Assembly (NCBI GenBank): GCA_937864365.1
Contig: CALMJT010000040.1
Coordinates: 30,708-94,707, forward strand
Reading direction: 5' to 3'
DNA: 64,000 nucleotides
Source: an uncultured Alteromonadales bacterium
GTDB taxonomy: Bacteria > Pseudomonadota > Gammaproteobacteria > Pseudomonadales > Cellvibrionaceae
Below are positions 43,967 through 53,208 of the stretch, in pieces (the first letter of the stretch is position 1; each line of letters begins with the position of its first letter). The notes beneath the pieces are model-generated. The model searched no databases, was not told the DNA's origin, and was given only the letters and a program-made list of their open reading frames with translations. A program made the translations under genes and the position numbers.

Positions 43967-44811
43967 TGGCTTTTTTGCTCAAAGCAAAACCAACGCTTGC
44001 CGTTTCTATTGTTGCGAGTCTTGTGCTGCACGCCGGTTTAATCGCATTCTTATTTTTTGGCGTGCAACAGGCTAAGCCGCCTGAACCTAAAAAAACGCCT
44101 AAATTTGTTCAAGCAAAATTGGTAGAGCTTAAACAAACTGCACCGGAACAGGCGCCAAAACAAAGCACCGAAAATACACCGCGAAAAATTGATTTAACAA
44201 AACGTCAGCAAGAAGAAAAAGCCGCGCAAGAGAAAAAGCAACAGGCTAAAGCGGCTGAGCAAAAGCGACAAAAAGAACTGGAAGATAAACGTAAAAAAGA
44301 CGAAGCCAAAAAAATTGCAGACGCTAAGCGTAAGAAAGAAGAAGCTGAGCAGGCAAAAAAATTAGAAGCTGCTGAAGAGAAAAAACGACAGCAAGCGCTT
44401 GTTGAAGAGCTTGATCGTATCGAAAAAGAACGGCTTGAAAAACAACTGGCCGAAGAAGCTGCTGCTGCCGAGGCGGCCGAAAAAGCCTTGCTTGCCGAGC
44501 AACAAGCCGAAGCCACAGCACAGAGTTATGTTGCACTTATTGCCAGTCGCATCGAACAATTTTGGAGTCGGCCGCCATCTGCGCGAACAGGAATGCGTTG
44601 CGAATTGCTGATCAAATTGGTTCCCACTGGTCGAGTTGTAAATGTATCCATTATTTCCAGCAGTGGTAATTCTGCCTTTGATCGCTCAGCAGAGCAGGCA
44701 GTATTGAAAGCCGAACAGTTTCGAGAGCTACAAAATGTTAAACCAGAAGTTTTCGAACGTTATTTTCGTGAATTGCGGTTAGTGTTTGATCCGCAAGATT
44801 TACGACTATAA
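43966..44811 (+). CDS. tolA: Tol-Pal system protein TolA
   Basis: 281 residues. One transmembrane helix (about 12-33), a long Ala/Lys/Glu-rich helical domain (about 75-180) that crosses the periplasm, and a C-terminal domain with SYVALIASRIEQFWSRPPSARTGMRCELLIKLVPTGRVVNV that binds Pal/TolB. It couples the inner-membrane motor to the outer membrane. Confidence 0.96.
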   Translation: MAFLLKAKPTLAVSIVASLVLHAGLIAFLFFGVQQAKPPEPKKTPKFVQAKLVELKQTAPEQAPKQSTENTPRKIDLTKRQQEEKAAQEKKQQAKAAEQKRQKELEDKRKKDEAKKIADAKRKKEEAEQAKKLEAAEEKKRQQALVEELDRIEKERLEKQLAEEAAAAEAAEKALLAEQQAEATAQSYVALIASRIEQFWSRPPSARTGMRCELLIKLVPTGRVVNVSIISSSGNSAFDRSAEQAVLKAEQFRELQNVKPEVFERYFRELRLVFDPQDLRL

Positions 44812-44847
44812 ACGCGTCAATAATAACTAAGCCTCACAGGAGATATT

Positions 44848-46146
44848 GTGAAGTTAATTGCTCTACAAAGTGTATTTTTCTTGATAATTGCGAGTTTTAG
44901 CTTAATAGCTAAAGCACAGCTTACGATAGAAATTACGCGAGGTATCGATAATCCAACATCCATTGCGATTGTGCCTTTTGCCGGATCGACTAATTTATCG
45001 GAAGATGTCGCTGGCATTGTTTCCGCTGATTTACAGCGCAGCGGTCAATTCGCACCGGTTGATCGCGCTAATATGCTTGCATTGCCTCAAGAACAAAAAG
45101 ATGTGTATTTTCGCGATTGGAAAATTCTTGGTGCAGAATATTTGGTTATCGGTGGTATCGAGCCTGTTACCGGCGGTTACCAGCTGCGTTTTGAGCTGTA
45201 CGACGTTCTCAATCAACGCCAAGTTCTTAAAAAGATTGCCACTGCAACCGCCACCGATTTGCGCGGTTTAGCGCACTATGCTGCGGATCAAATTTACGAA
45301 CAAATCACTGGAATTCGCGGCGCCTTTTCCACCAAAATTATCTACATTGAAGTACTTCGTAATGCCAGTAATCCTCAAGAGGCGACATACCGATTAATTC
45401 ACGCCGATGCCGATGGTGCTCGTGAGCGTGAATTATTGAAATCCAGCCAGCCATTATTGTCGCCACGTTGGTCGCCTGATGGCAAACAAGTCGCTTATGT
45501 GTCATTCGAAACGTCACGTCCGGCGATTTTTATTCAAAATATCGCTACCGGCGCACGTCGCCAAATTACCAACTTTAAAGGTTTAAATGGCGCACCTGCA
45601 TGGTCGCCTGACGGCAAAAAATTGGCGTTTGTCTTATCGAAAGATGGTAATCCAGAAATTTATACCATTGATTTAGCCAGTGGCAATTATCAAAGAATTA
45701 CCCAGCATTTTGCCATTGATACCGAACCAAACTTCTCAGGAGATGGAAAAGGTATCATTTTCACGTCAAATCGCGGAGGTCAGCCACAAATATATCAAGT
45801 TGATCTTGCCAGTGGCCGTATTGAACGCTTAACCTTTTACGGCGATTATAATGCCCGCGCGAGTCTCTCACCTGATGGTAAGACCATGGTGATGGTTCAC
45901 CGCGAGCAAGGTATATTTCACATCGCAGCACAGGATGTAAAAACCGGTGATTTGCGGATTCTCACTGAAACGGAATTGGATGAATCTCCAAGCATCGCCC
46001 CTAACGGAGCAATGCTACTGTACGCGACACAAGCCAATGGTAAAGGTATACTTGCCGCCGTATCTTTGGATGCCGGTGTGAAGTTTAAATTACCATCGAA
46101 ACGTGGTGATGTTCGTGAGCCAGCTTGGTCACCGTTTTTTAATTAA
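44848..46146 (+). CDS. tolB: Tol-Pal system beta-propeller protein TolB
   Basis: 432 residues with a GTG start supported by AGGAGA. A signal peptide ([21 protein letters not shown]) leads to the periplasm. An N-terminal alpha/beta domain is followed by a six-bladed propeller with repeating blade motifs [30 protein letters not shown] and [10 protein letters not shown]. It binds Pal and TolA. Confidence 0.97.
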   Translation: MKLIALQSVFFLIIASFSLIAKAQLTIEITRGIDNPTSIAIVPFAGSTNLSEDVAGIVSADLQRSGQFAPVDRANMLALPQEQKDVYFRDWKILGAEYLVIGGIEPVTGGYQLRFELYDVLNQRQVLKKIATATATDLRGLAHYAADQIYEQITGIRGAFSTKIIYIEVLRNASNPQEATYRLIHADADGARERELLKSSQPLLSPRWSPDGKQVAYVSFETSRPAIFIQNIATGARRQITNFKGLNGAPAWSPDGKKLAFVLSKDGNPEIYTIDLASGNYQRITQHFAIDTEPNFSGDGKGIIFTSNRGGQPQIYQVDLASGRIERLTFYGDYNARASLSPDGKTMVMVHREQGIFHIAAQDVKTGDLRILTETELDESPSIAPNGAMLLYATQANGKGILAAVSLDAGVKFKLPSKRGDVREPAWSPFFN

Positions 46147-46382
46147 ATCTCAGTTTGATGACCAATCTGCGATAGGTTGTGTTAGGGTCAAGAATCTGGT
46201 GAGCATTTTTGTTTGAGCCTGCTTTTTAAAGTAGGCTGGCAAAACACCTCGATGACTAGGTTATAGATGCTCTACACAATCTCTAAGCATATTAGGCGAG
46301 TCGTTAGGCAAACCTCGACAAATAGAGATTTTCAACGCAATTTTAGAGTTAAATTTACGATAATTTTTGGGAGTGTAAGACC

Positions 46383-46883
46383 ATGAATGTGTTTAAAACA
46401 GGGTTGGGCTTGGTTGTTTTATCTGCGGTATTAGCTGGCTGTTCATCTACTTCTACACCTGCGGATACTGGTAATACCGGTCCGGTAGAAGATACCAACA
46501 CCAGTGTTGACGTAGGTACCACAACAGGTGGCGGTATTGTTGAAGATGAAGATGAAGTTGTTGCTTTAGAAACAATTTTCTACTTTGACTTTGACCAATC
46601 TACCATCAAGCCAGAAGTTCGCGCCCTGTTAACTGCTCACGCAGCTAAATTAAAAGCAAGCCCACGTTCTATCCGCTTAGAAGGTCACGCTGATGAACGC
46701 GGTACTCGCGAGTACAACATTGCATTGGGTGAGCGTCGTGCAAACGCAGTTCGTGATTTCTTGATTCTTCAAGGTGTTGACGCTAGCCTAATCGAAACCA
46801 TCAGCTACGGCGAAGAAAAGCCAGTTGCTCTTGGTCACGACGATCAAGCATGGTCTTTAAACCGTCGCGTAGAACTTAAGTAA
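46383..46883 (+). CDS. pal: Peptidoglycan-associated lipoprotein Pal
   Basis: 166 residues. The lipobox LAGC lies near residue 20 and is followed by a Thr/Asp-rich linker. The OmpA-like domain shows IFYFDFDQSTIKPEV and the peptidoglycan-binding LEGHADERGTREYNIALGERRANAVRDFL. It anchors the outer membrane to the cell wall. A 236-base gap with a short hairpin (46216-46237) separates it from tolB. Confidence 0.97.
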   Translation: MNVFKTGLGLVVLSAVLAGCSSTSTPADTGNTGPVEDTNTSVDVGTTTGGGIVEDEDEVVALETIFYFDFDQSTIKPEVRALLTAHAAKLKASPRSIRLEGHADERGTREYNIALGERRANAVRDFLILQGVDASLIETISYGEEKPVALGHDDQAWSLNRRVELK

Positions 46884-46906
46884 TATCAGGAATATACCTC
46901 TCAGAC

Positions 46907-47695
46907 ATGGCATCATTTAAACGGTCGACACTCTGGGTTATTACGGCAGCCTTATCCGCTGCCGTATTACCAAGTGAAGCGCAAGTACGCGTTATTGATT
47001 CAACACCCGTAACTCCCGCTTCAGTCCCCTCGCAACCGGTCACGAATACGGTTTCCAACAGTGGTTCGGAGCTATACAACCGCCTTGAACTTCTTCAACA
47101 AGAAGTGCAGGAGCTTCGCGGCTTAGTTGAACAGCAAACGTTTGAAATTAAGCGTTTAAAACAACAGCGATTAGATGACTACACCGATCTCGATCAGAGA
47201 ATTTCTGTGCTATTGCAGGGTAAATCAAATACGCCAGCAGCATCTTTAGGTAATGCGACCGACAGTGACGCTAGCTCAGCTATTGATAATAATTCTGCTG
47301 TGGCAACCGGTGAAGAAATTCCAGAAGAGCGTGAGCTGTATCGTCAAGCCATCGATTTATTATTAAAGCAAAAAGACTTTAATGGATCTGCCGAATTACT
47401 GGAGCAATACCTTAATTATTATCCTCAGGGTTTATTTGCGCCAAACGCCCAGTATTGGTTGGGTGAAATCCGTTTGAGTAATGGTGATACTGAAGCCTCA
47501 AAAACGTGGTTTACCAAGTTAATTACACAATATCCCGGCCATGCAAAAATTCCTGACGCAAAATTTAAGCTCGGCAAAATCTATTTTGAACAAGGCGATA
47601 CCATTAAAGCTAAACAGCTACTTACTGAAGTAGCCAATGGCGGCTCATCGGCAGCCGATTTAGCTCGTAACTACCTATCGGCCAATCAAATTTAA
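46907..47695 (+). CDS. cpoB: Cell division coordinator CpoB (YbgF)
   Basis: 262 residues. A signal peptide (VITAALSAAVLPSEA) is followed by an N-terminal coiled coil (ELYNRLELLQQEVQELRGLVEQQTFEIKRLKQQRL, which trimerises in relatives) and C-terminal tetratricopeptide repeats (YRQAIDLLLKQKDFNGSAELLEQYLNYYP, APNAQYWLGEI, AKFKLGKIYFEQGD). A periplasmic partner of TolA and PBP1B, coordinating septal wall synthesis with constriction. Confidence 0.94.
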   Translation: MASFKRSTLWVITAALSAAVLPSEAQVRVIDSTPVTPASVPSQPVTNTVSNSGSELYNRLELLQQEVQELRGLVEQQTFEIKRLKQQRLDDYTDLDQRISVLLQGKSNTPAASLGNATDSDASSAIDNNSAVATGEEIPEERELYRQAIDLLLKQKDFNGSAELLEQYLNYYPQGLFAPNAQYWLGEIRLSNGDTEASKTWFTKLITQYPGHAKIPDAKFKLGKIYFEQGDTIKAKQLLTEVANGGSSAADLARNYLSANQI

Positions 47696-47851
47696 TCGAT
47701 GCGTTCCTGGGCGGCTTATTTCGTCGCCTTATCTTCGAGCTTGAGCTAAAAATGCTTTTACCGGCTCGATCTCCCGCTCTTTATGCTTGCTATTGCGCGT
47801 TGAGTTTCGCTACACTGCGCCGCTTTTCTATACACTGTCCAAGCAACACCC

Positions 47852-48499
47852 ATGGTTGATACCAGCTTAAGAATTACCGAAATCTTTTATTCACTGCAAG
47901 GTGAGTCTCTTACAGTGGGCGTGCCCACCGTTTTTGTGCGCCTAACGGGTTGCCCTTTACGTTGCCAGTATTGTGATTCTGAGTACGCCTTCCATGGCGG
48001 TACTCGTCTTTCCATTGACGAAATCCTAGCAAAAGTAGACAGCTATAAAGCTAAAACGGTGTGCGTAACCGGTGGTGAGCCGCTTGCCCAACCTGATTGT
48101 TTGGTGCTTTTAACGGCTTTGTGTGATCGTGGTTATCGAGTGTCATTAGAAACCAGTGGCGCCTTATCGATAGCAGACGTAGATACCCGCGTGAGCCGAG
48201 TTGTTGACCTTAAAACACCGGGTTCTGGCGAGGTCAGCAAAAACCTGTACGCGAATATCGATTATTTAACAAAGCATGACCAAATTAAATTTGTGCTTTG
48301 TGATCGTCAAGACTATGACTGGGCCTGTTTTAAAATCGCAGAGTACGATTTAACTCAAAAAGCCCATGTATTTATGTCGCCGAGTTTTGGACAAATTAAT
48401 CCCACGGAATTAGCCGATTGGATCGTCAACGATAACCTAGATGTACGCTTTCAATTGCAATTGCACAAAATTTTATGGGGCGATAAGCCGGGCAAATAG
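47852..48499 (+). CDS. queE: 7-carboxy-7-deazaguanine synthase QueE (radical SAM)
   Basis: 215 residues. The radical SAM cluster motif is in GCPLRCQYCDSEYAF (C-x3-C-x2-C) near 33-43, and CVTGGEPLAQ is the SAM-binding site. It converts 6-carboxytetrahydropterin to 7-carboxy-7-deazaguanine in queuosine synthesis. It is followed by repeat element L and then queC, so the pair is split by the element. Confidence 0.95.
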   Translation: MVDTSLRITEIFYSLQGESLTVGVPTVFVRLTGCPLRCQYCDSEYAFHGGTRLSIDEILAKVDSYKAKTVCVTGGEPLAQPDCLVLLTALCDRGYRVSLETSGALSIADVDTRVSRVVDLKTPGSGEVSKNLYANIDYLTKHDQIKFVLCDRQDYDWACFKIAEYDLTQKAHVFMSPSFGQINPTELADWIVNDNLDVRFQLQLHKILWGDKPGK

Positions 48500-48636
48500 G
48501 TTTATGCTGTGCCTCTAAATTCAGCTTCGTACAATTAGCTTTGTTATTGATGCGTAGAATATCGCGTAACATCTTTAAAAATAACGCGCCTAATTTATTT
48601 AGCCTGAAGCTAATACTCGGAGCGCCGTCGCTCTTT
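48500..48636. other. queE-queC gap, left part
   Basis: With repeat copy L the gap is about 340 bases. No gene is visible. Confidence 0.4.
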
Positions 48637-48790
48637 AGGAACCTCTGATTAACTTATCCGTGATGTAATCAAAGGGCAGAAATTGACAATGCGACTTCCA
48701 ATTTCTATACAATTTCAATTACTTACCGTTCTTGAAATTGATGACACATTCTTGTGTCGAGAGAAACTCTAGGTTAACCAGAGTTTTCTG
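48637..48790 (+). repeat. Dispersed ~155-bp element, full copy L
   Basis: AGGAACCTCTGATTAACT opens the element, then ATTGACAATGCGACTTCCAAT, ACAATTTCAATTACTTACCG, TTGAAATTGATGACACATTC and GAAACTCTAGGTTAACCAGAG. It lies within the queE-queC unit and ends 46 bases before queC. Confidence 0.93.
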
Positions 48791-48836
48791 TAATTTATCT
48801 ACACTGATATTAACTTATTAAATAACCTCGATTCCC

Positions 48837-49523
48837 ATGCCTGATAAAAAGAAAGCCGTTGTACTTGTCTCTGGTGGTTTAGACTCGACTACCGTATTAG
48901 CCATTGCTAAAAGCCAAGGCTTTGACTGCTACACAATGAGTTTTGATTACGGACAAAGACATAAGTCAGAATTACACGCGGCAGAGAATACTGCCAAACT
49001 GCTCGGTGCAACCTCTCACAAGGTCATAAAACTCGATTTAAGCGCCATAGGCGGCTCGGCGCTTACCGACTTAGATTTGGCTGTGCCAGAGACAGAAACG
49101 TCTCCAGGAGAGATCCCAATCACCTATGTGCCAGCACGTAACACCGTATTTTTATCAATCGCCATGGGTTGGGCAGAAGTCTTAGGTGCAAAAGACATCT
49201 TCATTGGTGTAAATGCCGTCGATTACTCCGGTTACCCCGATTGTCGTCCCGAGTTTATTCAAGCATTTCAGGCCATGGCAAACGTCGCTACAAAGGCTGG
49301 GGTTGAAGGCAAGGGTATGCGCATACAAACACCACTCATCTTTATGACCAAGGGCGAGATTATTCAAAAAGGCATTGCGTTAGGCGTAGATTACGCAAAG
49401 ACCGTTTCTTGTTATCAAGCAAATGACCTCGGACAAGCCTGTGGTCGTTGTGATAGTTGTCGATTACGTAAGCAAGGATTCGAACAAGCGGGCATTGAAG
49501 ATCCAACTCCGTATCAAAATTGA
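48837..49523 (+). CDS. queC: 7-cyano-7-deazaguanine synthase QueC
   Basis: 228 residues. The ATP pyrophosphatase P-loop is [16 protein letters not shown] near 7-22. Zinc ligands are in [18 protein letters not shown] near 195-212. It turns 7-carboxy-7-deazaguanine plus ammonia into preQ0. In related genomes it sits, as here, directly before tRNA-Lys. Confidence 0.97.
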   Translation: MPDKKKAVVLVSGGLDSTTVLAIAKSQGFDCYTMSFDYGQRHKSELHAAENTAKLLGATSHKVIKLDLSAIGGSALTDLDLAVPETETSPGEIPITYVPARNTVFLSIAMGWAEVLGAKDIFIGVNAVDYSGYPDCRPEFIQAFQAMANVATKAGVEGKGMRIQTPLIFMTKGEIIQKGIALGVDYAKTVSCYQANDLGQACGRCDSCRLRKQGFEQAGIEDPTPYQN

Positions 49524-49584
49524 TCAATTTGGCTAAGCCTTTGTTTCAATGGCAAATTTGTCCTCAATTAATTTAAAAAATTAC

Positions 49585-49612
49585 TTGTCTTTTAAATTTT
49601 AATGAGTACTAT
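49585..49612 (+). promoter_or_regulatory. Putative sigma-70 promoter of the tRNA-Lys genes
   Basis: TTGTCT and TACTAT are separated by 16 bases, followed by a GC-rich discriminator GCGCC at 49615-49619, the type found at growth-rate controlled stable RNA promoters. The tRNA starts about nine bases after the expected transcription start. Confidence 0.5.
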
Positions 49613-49627
49613 ATGCGCCTCGCTTGG

Positions 49628-49703
49628 GGGTCGTTAGCTCAGTCGGTAGAGCAGTTGGCTTTTAACCAATTGGTCACTGGTTCGAATCCAGTACGACCCA
49701 CCA
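49628..49703 (+). tRNA. tRNA-Lys (anticodon TTT), copy 1
   Basis: 76 bases including an encoded CCA end. The acceptor arms GGGTCGT / ACGACCC, the D-arm GCTCAGTCGGTAGAGC, the anticodon stem-loop GTTGGCTTTTAACCAAT with anticodon TTT, and the T-arm CTGGTTCGAATCCAG are all complete. Confidence 0.98.
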
Positions 49704-49714
49704 TATCAAGCGTT

Positions 49715-49760
49715 CTAAAATTTATTCAAATTAGAGAGTTGTTGGTGCTAATTTGAATTA
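49715..49760 (+). other. Spacer hairpin between the two tRNA-Lys genes
   Basis: TTCAAATTAG and CTAATTTGAA (49725-49757) form a perfect 10-bp stem in the 58-base spacer. It may guide RNase processing of a dimeric tRNA precursor. Confidence 0.5.
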
Positions 49761-49761
49761 T

Positions 49762-49837
49762 GGGTCGTTAGCTCAGTCGGTAGAGCAGTTGGCTTTTAAC
49801 CAATTGGTCACTGGTTCGAATCCAGTACGACCCACCA
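49762..49837 (+). tRNA. tRNA-Lys (anticodon TTT), copy 2
   Basis: Identical in all 76 bases to the copy at 49628-49703, including the encoded CCA. Confidence 0.98.
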
Positions 49838-50190
49838 TTTTTCCCTTCTGTTTTTTTAAATTCTCTTCTCTAATTTTTCTGTTTCAATTTTTAGAATTTT
49901 TGTTCCATATATAAAATTTAATCCACATATTTTCGAATACTCAGTCTGTATCATGTTGCTCATTCAGCTTTTTTGAATGAAAAAACTACTGCTCTCTACT
50001 CAAATATCAAATAGCCATCAACTACACAAAGCAATAATTCATACCCAGTTTTTCTGTAAATAAAATAGCTAGTAACAGATGGATGGCAAATTCGAGAAAT
50101 ACTGACAGTTATTTTCGCTGTGATTCGGAATTTATCGTTGAATAGTTAAAAGGCTAAAAATTAAAGGTAACTTAATTGATCGGGAGTCTC
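49838..50190. other. Region downstream of the tRNA genes
   Basis: About 350 AT-rich bases leading into a pair of repeat elements. A T-rich stretch follows the second tRNA directly, but no strong hairpin precedes it. No gene is visible. Confidence 0.5.
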
Positions 50191-50349
50191 TATAGGAACC
50201 TCTGATTAACTCATCCATGATTTAATCAGAGGACAGAAATTGAAAATGCGATTTCCAATTTCTTCACAATTTCAATCACTTACCGTTCTTGAAATTGGCG
50301 ACATATCCTTGTGTCGCGAGAAACTCTGGTTAATCAGAGTTTCCTATAA
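50191..50349 (+). repeat. Dispersed ~155-bp element, best-preserved copy M
   Basis: The ends are TATAGGAACCTCTGATTAA and TTAATCAGAGTTTCCTATA, 19-bp terminal inverted repeats with one mismatch. Inside are stem 1 (CCTCTGATTAA / TTAATCAGAGG), stem 2 (GAAATTG-AAAT / ATTT-CAATTTC), a longer stem (CAATTTCAA / TTGAAATTG), stem 3 (GCGACA / TGTCGC with one mismatch inside) and stem 4 (GAAACTCTG / CAGAGTTTC). Confidence 0.95.
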
Positions 50350-50440
50350 ATACATGGATGTGTATCAAAGGTCGAGAATTGTAGTTGAATGAAACTATGA
50401 ATAAATTGGAGGTCGTATTTTCAATTTGTGAGTTTATCGG
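50350..50440 (-). repeat. Dispersed element, decayed copy N, tail to tail with copy M
   Basis: GGATGTGT, TTGAATGAAACTATGAA and AAATTGGAGGTCGTATTTTCAATTTGTG follow the reverse complement of the consensus but with many changes. Confidence 0.65.
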
Positions 50441-50569
50441 GAATTAAAAATAAAACGTTAAATGTGAGTTGATGTTTTAGTGAAATATCAAAAAATTTAC
50501 TTATTAAATGTTTTGATATTTTTTGACGTTCCTTTTTTATTAAAAATTTCGTTACGAACTCTCAGGTAT

Positions 50570-51520
50570 TTAAACCGCTATTTCTTTTATTTCTGAATAA
50601 GAAATTTTATTTCGACCAGTTTGTTTTGCCTGGTAGAGCATTTTGTCGGCGGAATCGAGCAGTTTGTTGGGATCGCCATCTGTTTTTGGAATACAGCTGG
50701 CAACTCCGGCGCTGATGCTAACGTGCTTGCTGCTCACGGTGGATTTAATGTGGGGAATTTTCAGTTTTTTGATTTCATCGATGCAACGTTGAGCGATTAA
50801 CGCGGCAGAAGATAGGTCGGTACCGGGAAGCATTAACACAAATTCTTCGCCACCAAAACGTGCTAATAAGTCTGATGATCTTCCGGTAACGCGGGTAAGG
50901 GCGCGAGTAATGCGTTGTAGGCATTCGTCGCCCATTACGTGGCCGTAGTGGTCGTTGTAGCTTTTGAAGTGATCAACATCAAGAATTACTAGCGATATGG
51001 GCGATTCATGGCGAATACCACGTGACCATTCAGCACGGATGGTTTCGTCGTAACGTCGTCGGTTGGCGATATTGGTCAACGGATCGGTGTAAGAAAGTTG
51101 TTCAAGTTGATGGTTGAGTTGGTGAACCATCGTTTCCATTTTCTTGCGTTCAGAAATGTCGAACATAAAACCCACAAGAGCCTTGGTTTTACCGTTTTCG
51201 CGAATAACGTGTACGACGTCTCGAATCCACACGTAGCTGCCATCTGCGGCTAGAGCTCGATAATCGGCTTCGTGGTCGACACCTGTCTCAGACTGGCGCA
51301 GGCAATAACTGAAGGTTTTGTCGCGGTCATCTTGATGAATTCGATCTCTCCATTCATGAACGCTCTTCCAAGTTTCTGGTGCCCAGCCTAACAGTTCTTG
51401 AATTTGCGGGCCTATGTATTCAAATAAACCACTCTCCCAGTCGATTCGCCAAGGAATAGCTTTGGTCGATTCCAGTAATGTTTTGTAGAAGTCGTCTTGA
51501 AGAGGTTTATTGATTGACAT
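50570..51520 (-). CDS. PAS-GGDEF diguanylate cyclase
   Basis: About 316 residues from the ATG at 51520. An N-terminal PAS fold of the PAS_3 type (WRIDWESGLFEYIGPQIQELLGWAPETW...YRALAADGSYVWIRDVVHVIRENGKTKALVGFMFDISERKK) is joined by a coiled segment to a GGDEF domain with DPLTNIANRRRYDE and the active-site GGEEF. The RSSD five residues before it matches the inhibitory I-site RxxD. It should make cyclic di-GMP in response to an unknown PAS signal. No membrane helix is seen. The ORF could start 27 bases earlier. Confidence 0.93.
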   Translation of the reverse strand: MSINKPLQDDFYKTLLESTKAIPWRIDWESGLFEYIGPQIQELLGWAPETWKSVHEWRDRIHQDDRDKTFSYCLRQSETGVDHEADYRALAADGSYVWIRDVVHVIRENGKTKALVGFMFDISERKKMETMVHQLNHQLEQLSYTDPLTNIANRRRYDETIRAEWSRGIRHESPISLVILDVDHFKSYNDHYGHVMGDECLQRITRALTRVTGRSSDLLARFGGEEFVLMLPGTDLSSAALIAQRCIDEIKKLKIPHIKSTVSSKHVSISAGVASCIPKTDGDPNKLLDSADKMLYQAKQTGRNKISYSEIKEIAV

Positions 51521-51785
51521 ACCACCGCCGAAAATTACAAAAATCAATAGTTCTCATATTAACCACGCTAGATATTTTCTGACAAGGTTTTATTGATATT
51601 TAGCCGAGCTGTTCAAACCGAAAATTATTATTTTTAGCGACTATTTTATTCAACATGAAATGCCAGGTTATTGATTGCGAAATTTACGTTGTGAAGTTCA
51701 AGCATAATGTCACTAATATCAAAAATAACGTATTTAAATATTTTTCGATTATTTCGCGAATGAATGAATTAAAAATTCATAAAGT
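51521..51785. other. Region upstream of the diguanylate cyclase gene
   Basis: About 265 AT-rich bases. It probably contains the promoter of the leftward diguanylate cyclase gene. Confidence 0.4.
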
Positions 51786-51913
51786 TTTCAGCGACACAAA
51801 GTCGTGTCGCTAATTTCGTGAACCGTAAGCGATTGAAATTATCAGAGAATTAGAAGTTACATTTTAATTGCGGCTCTCTAATTAAATAAAGGATGTATTT
51901 ATCAGAGATTCCT
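51786..51913 (-). repeat. Dispersed ~155-bp element, copy O (minus orientation), left end shortened
   Basis: Starts at the GACACA hairpin (GCGACACAAAGTCGTGTCGC), continues CTAATTTCGTGAACCGTAAG and GATTGAAATT, and ends TTTATCAGAGATTCC. Hairpin 4 is missing. The hairpin-1 end is about 7 bases past the stop of the cupin-like gene. Confidence 0.85.
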
Positions 51914-51921
51914 GCAAACAA

Positions 51922-52761
51922 TTACCGACAATCTTGAGGCGGCCAATCGGGTACGACATCCATCGCCATTGTTAACGTGTTTTCGTTATACATCAGTACT
52001 GTATTCGCTGATACAAATGCAGAATCGCCAACCGTAAGCGCGTATACACCAACGAGTGTGCCGTCACCATGAATGGTATAAGACGGCGTATAGAGTGCGT
52101 AGCCAAATGGAATTTGAAAGGCGGTAAAGTGAAATTTGGTCGCTGAAAGTTGTTTACCAATGACAATGTATCCGCCGCAGTCTGCGGTGGTGGGAATATG
52201 GATATGCGGAAAGTCATGAGTTTCGACAAAAATACCGCCGCCGCCGTATTTCTGCATTAAAAAATCTTTTTTGTAGTCTTTGGTGTAGTCGTACTCCATC
52301 ATCACAATTTCGTAGTTATCGGATTTCACCGTAAAGGTTTGTTCCGCTGGAATTAACGTTAAACCATAATGTTTTACGTTATCTTGATCGGCAATTACGG
52401 TTGGTATACAGAAAGCATCGGGTACCAATAGCGCACCGAGCCCGCCAAATGAATTTGCAGAACTGCCATGTATAACACGAACGCCAGTCTCCAATGCAGC
52501 CTGTGTATCTAACCATTGGGCATCAACCTCAATGTAAGGTGTAGAAGTTGCTGTGGGATTTACGGTAATTTTACCGTTAACATCAAACGACCAAGTGCTG
52601 GTGCCTTTATCAAAAATAACCACCTCGTCTTCGGTTGTCATGACTGGGTGATTTTTGTCGGGTTGGCCAGAAGAATCTACTGCGTAGCGTGTTAGTTTTG
52701 CACTATCAATTAAGGCTTCTTTTAATAAATTTTTGTCGTACGGTGGGGTAGTGCTGTTCAT
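51922..52761 (-). CDS. Hypothetical protein, possibly cupin-like
   Basis: 279 residues without signal peptide or membrane helices. The second half is beta rich with histidines in a cupin-like order (ETHDFPHIHIPTTADCGGYIVIGK, then KFHFTAFQIPFGYALYTPSYTIHGDGTLVGVYALT), which could bind a metal. The first half is less clear. I do not recognise the family. It is a lone gene between a repeat element and the nsrR terminator region. Confidence 0.5.
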   Translation of the reverse strand: MNSTTPPYDKNLLKEALIDSAKLTRYAVDSSGQPDKNHPVMTTEDEVVIFDKGTSTWSFDVNGKITVNPTATSTPYIEVDAQWLDTQAALETGVRVIHGSSANSFGGLGALLVPDAFCIPTVIADQDNVKHYGLTLIPAEQTFTVKSDNYEIVMMEYDYTKDYKKDFLMQKYGGGGIFVETHDFPHIHIPTTADCGGYIVIGKQLSATKFHFTAFQIPFGYALYTPSYTIHGDGTLVGVYALTVGDSAFVSANTVLMYNENTLTMAMDVVPDWPPQDCR

Positions 52762-53143
52762 TGTTTAAAGATCCTTTTTAAAGGTATTTTTGTAGGTATC
52801 TTAAAATCCGGTTGAGTGCGAAACATTTTTCATCGCATCAAATTTTCTCTGTAGGTGCGTCAGCAGCTAAGACAGTTCGTAAATAAACGCCATCTAGGTT
52901 ACGAACTCTTGTACATATTACTAACGTTATATGTGCCGTCTGTAAATTACAGTTAATTACAGAGACGTTATATCACCGATTGCGGTAATTCCAAACAGGT
53001 GAGGTGTAAGTACAGAATCGATGGGTCGTAAGGATTTGATGAGATGAATTTTTGCTCAGTAAATGTTCTGCTTTGTGTGAAGGTGCAGCAGGGTTAACGC
53101 TCAAAATGTATCGGAGTTTTTGTAAAACGAAAAAATTAGATAT
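52762..53143. other. Region between the cupin-like gene and nsrR
   Basis: About 380 bases with no credible gene; short frames on the minus strand lack family resemblance. It must hold the promoter of the leftward cupin-like gene. Confidence 0.45.
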
Positions 53144-53171
53144 AAAAAAAGAGCTATTAAAAGCTCTTTTT
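53144..53171 (-). terminator. Rho-independent terminator of nsrR
   Basis: A 10-bp stem AAAAAGAGCT / AGCTCTTTTT with a 6-base loop and a T-run in the minus-strand sense, starting about 40 bases after the nsrR stop. Confidence 0.88.
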
Positions 53172-53208
53172 ACAGAAGATAAACACAATTAAATTGTTCA
53201 TTAAAGAT

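Noticed and set aside
44205..44559. Long reading frames antisense to tolA, rich in Ser/Ala/Phe
   Set aside because: They mirror the repetitive Ala/Lys/Glu codons of the tolA helical domain and resemble no protein family.
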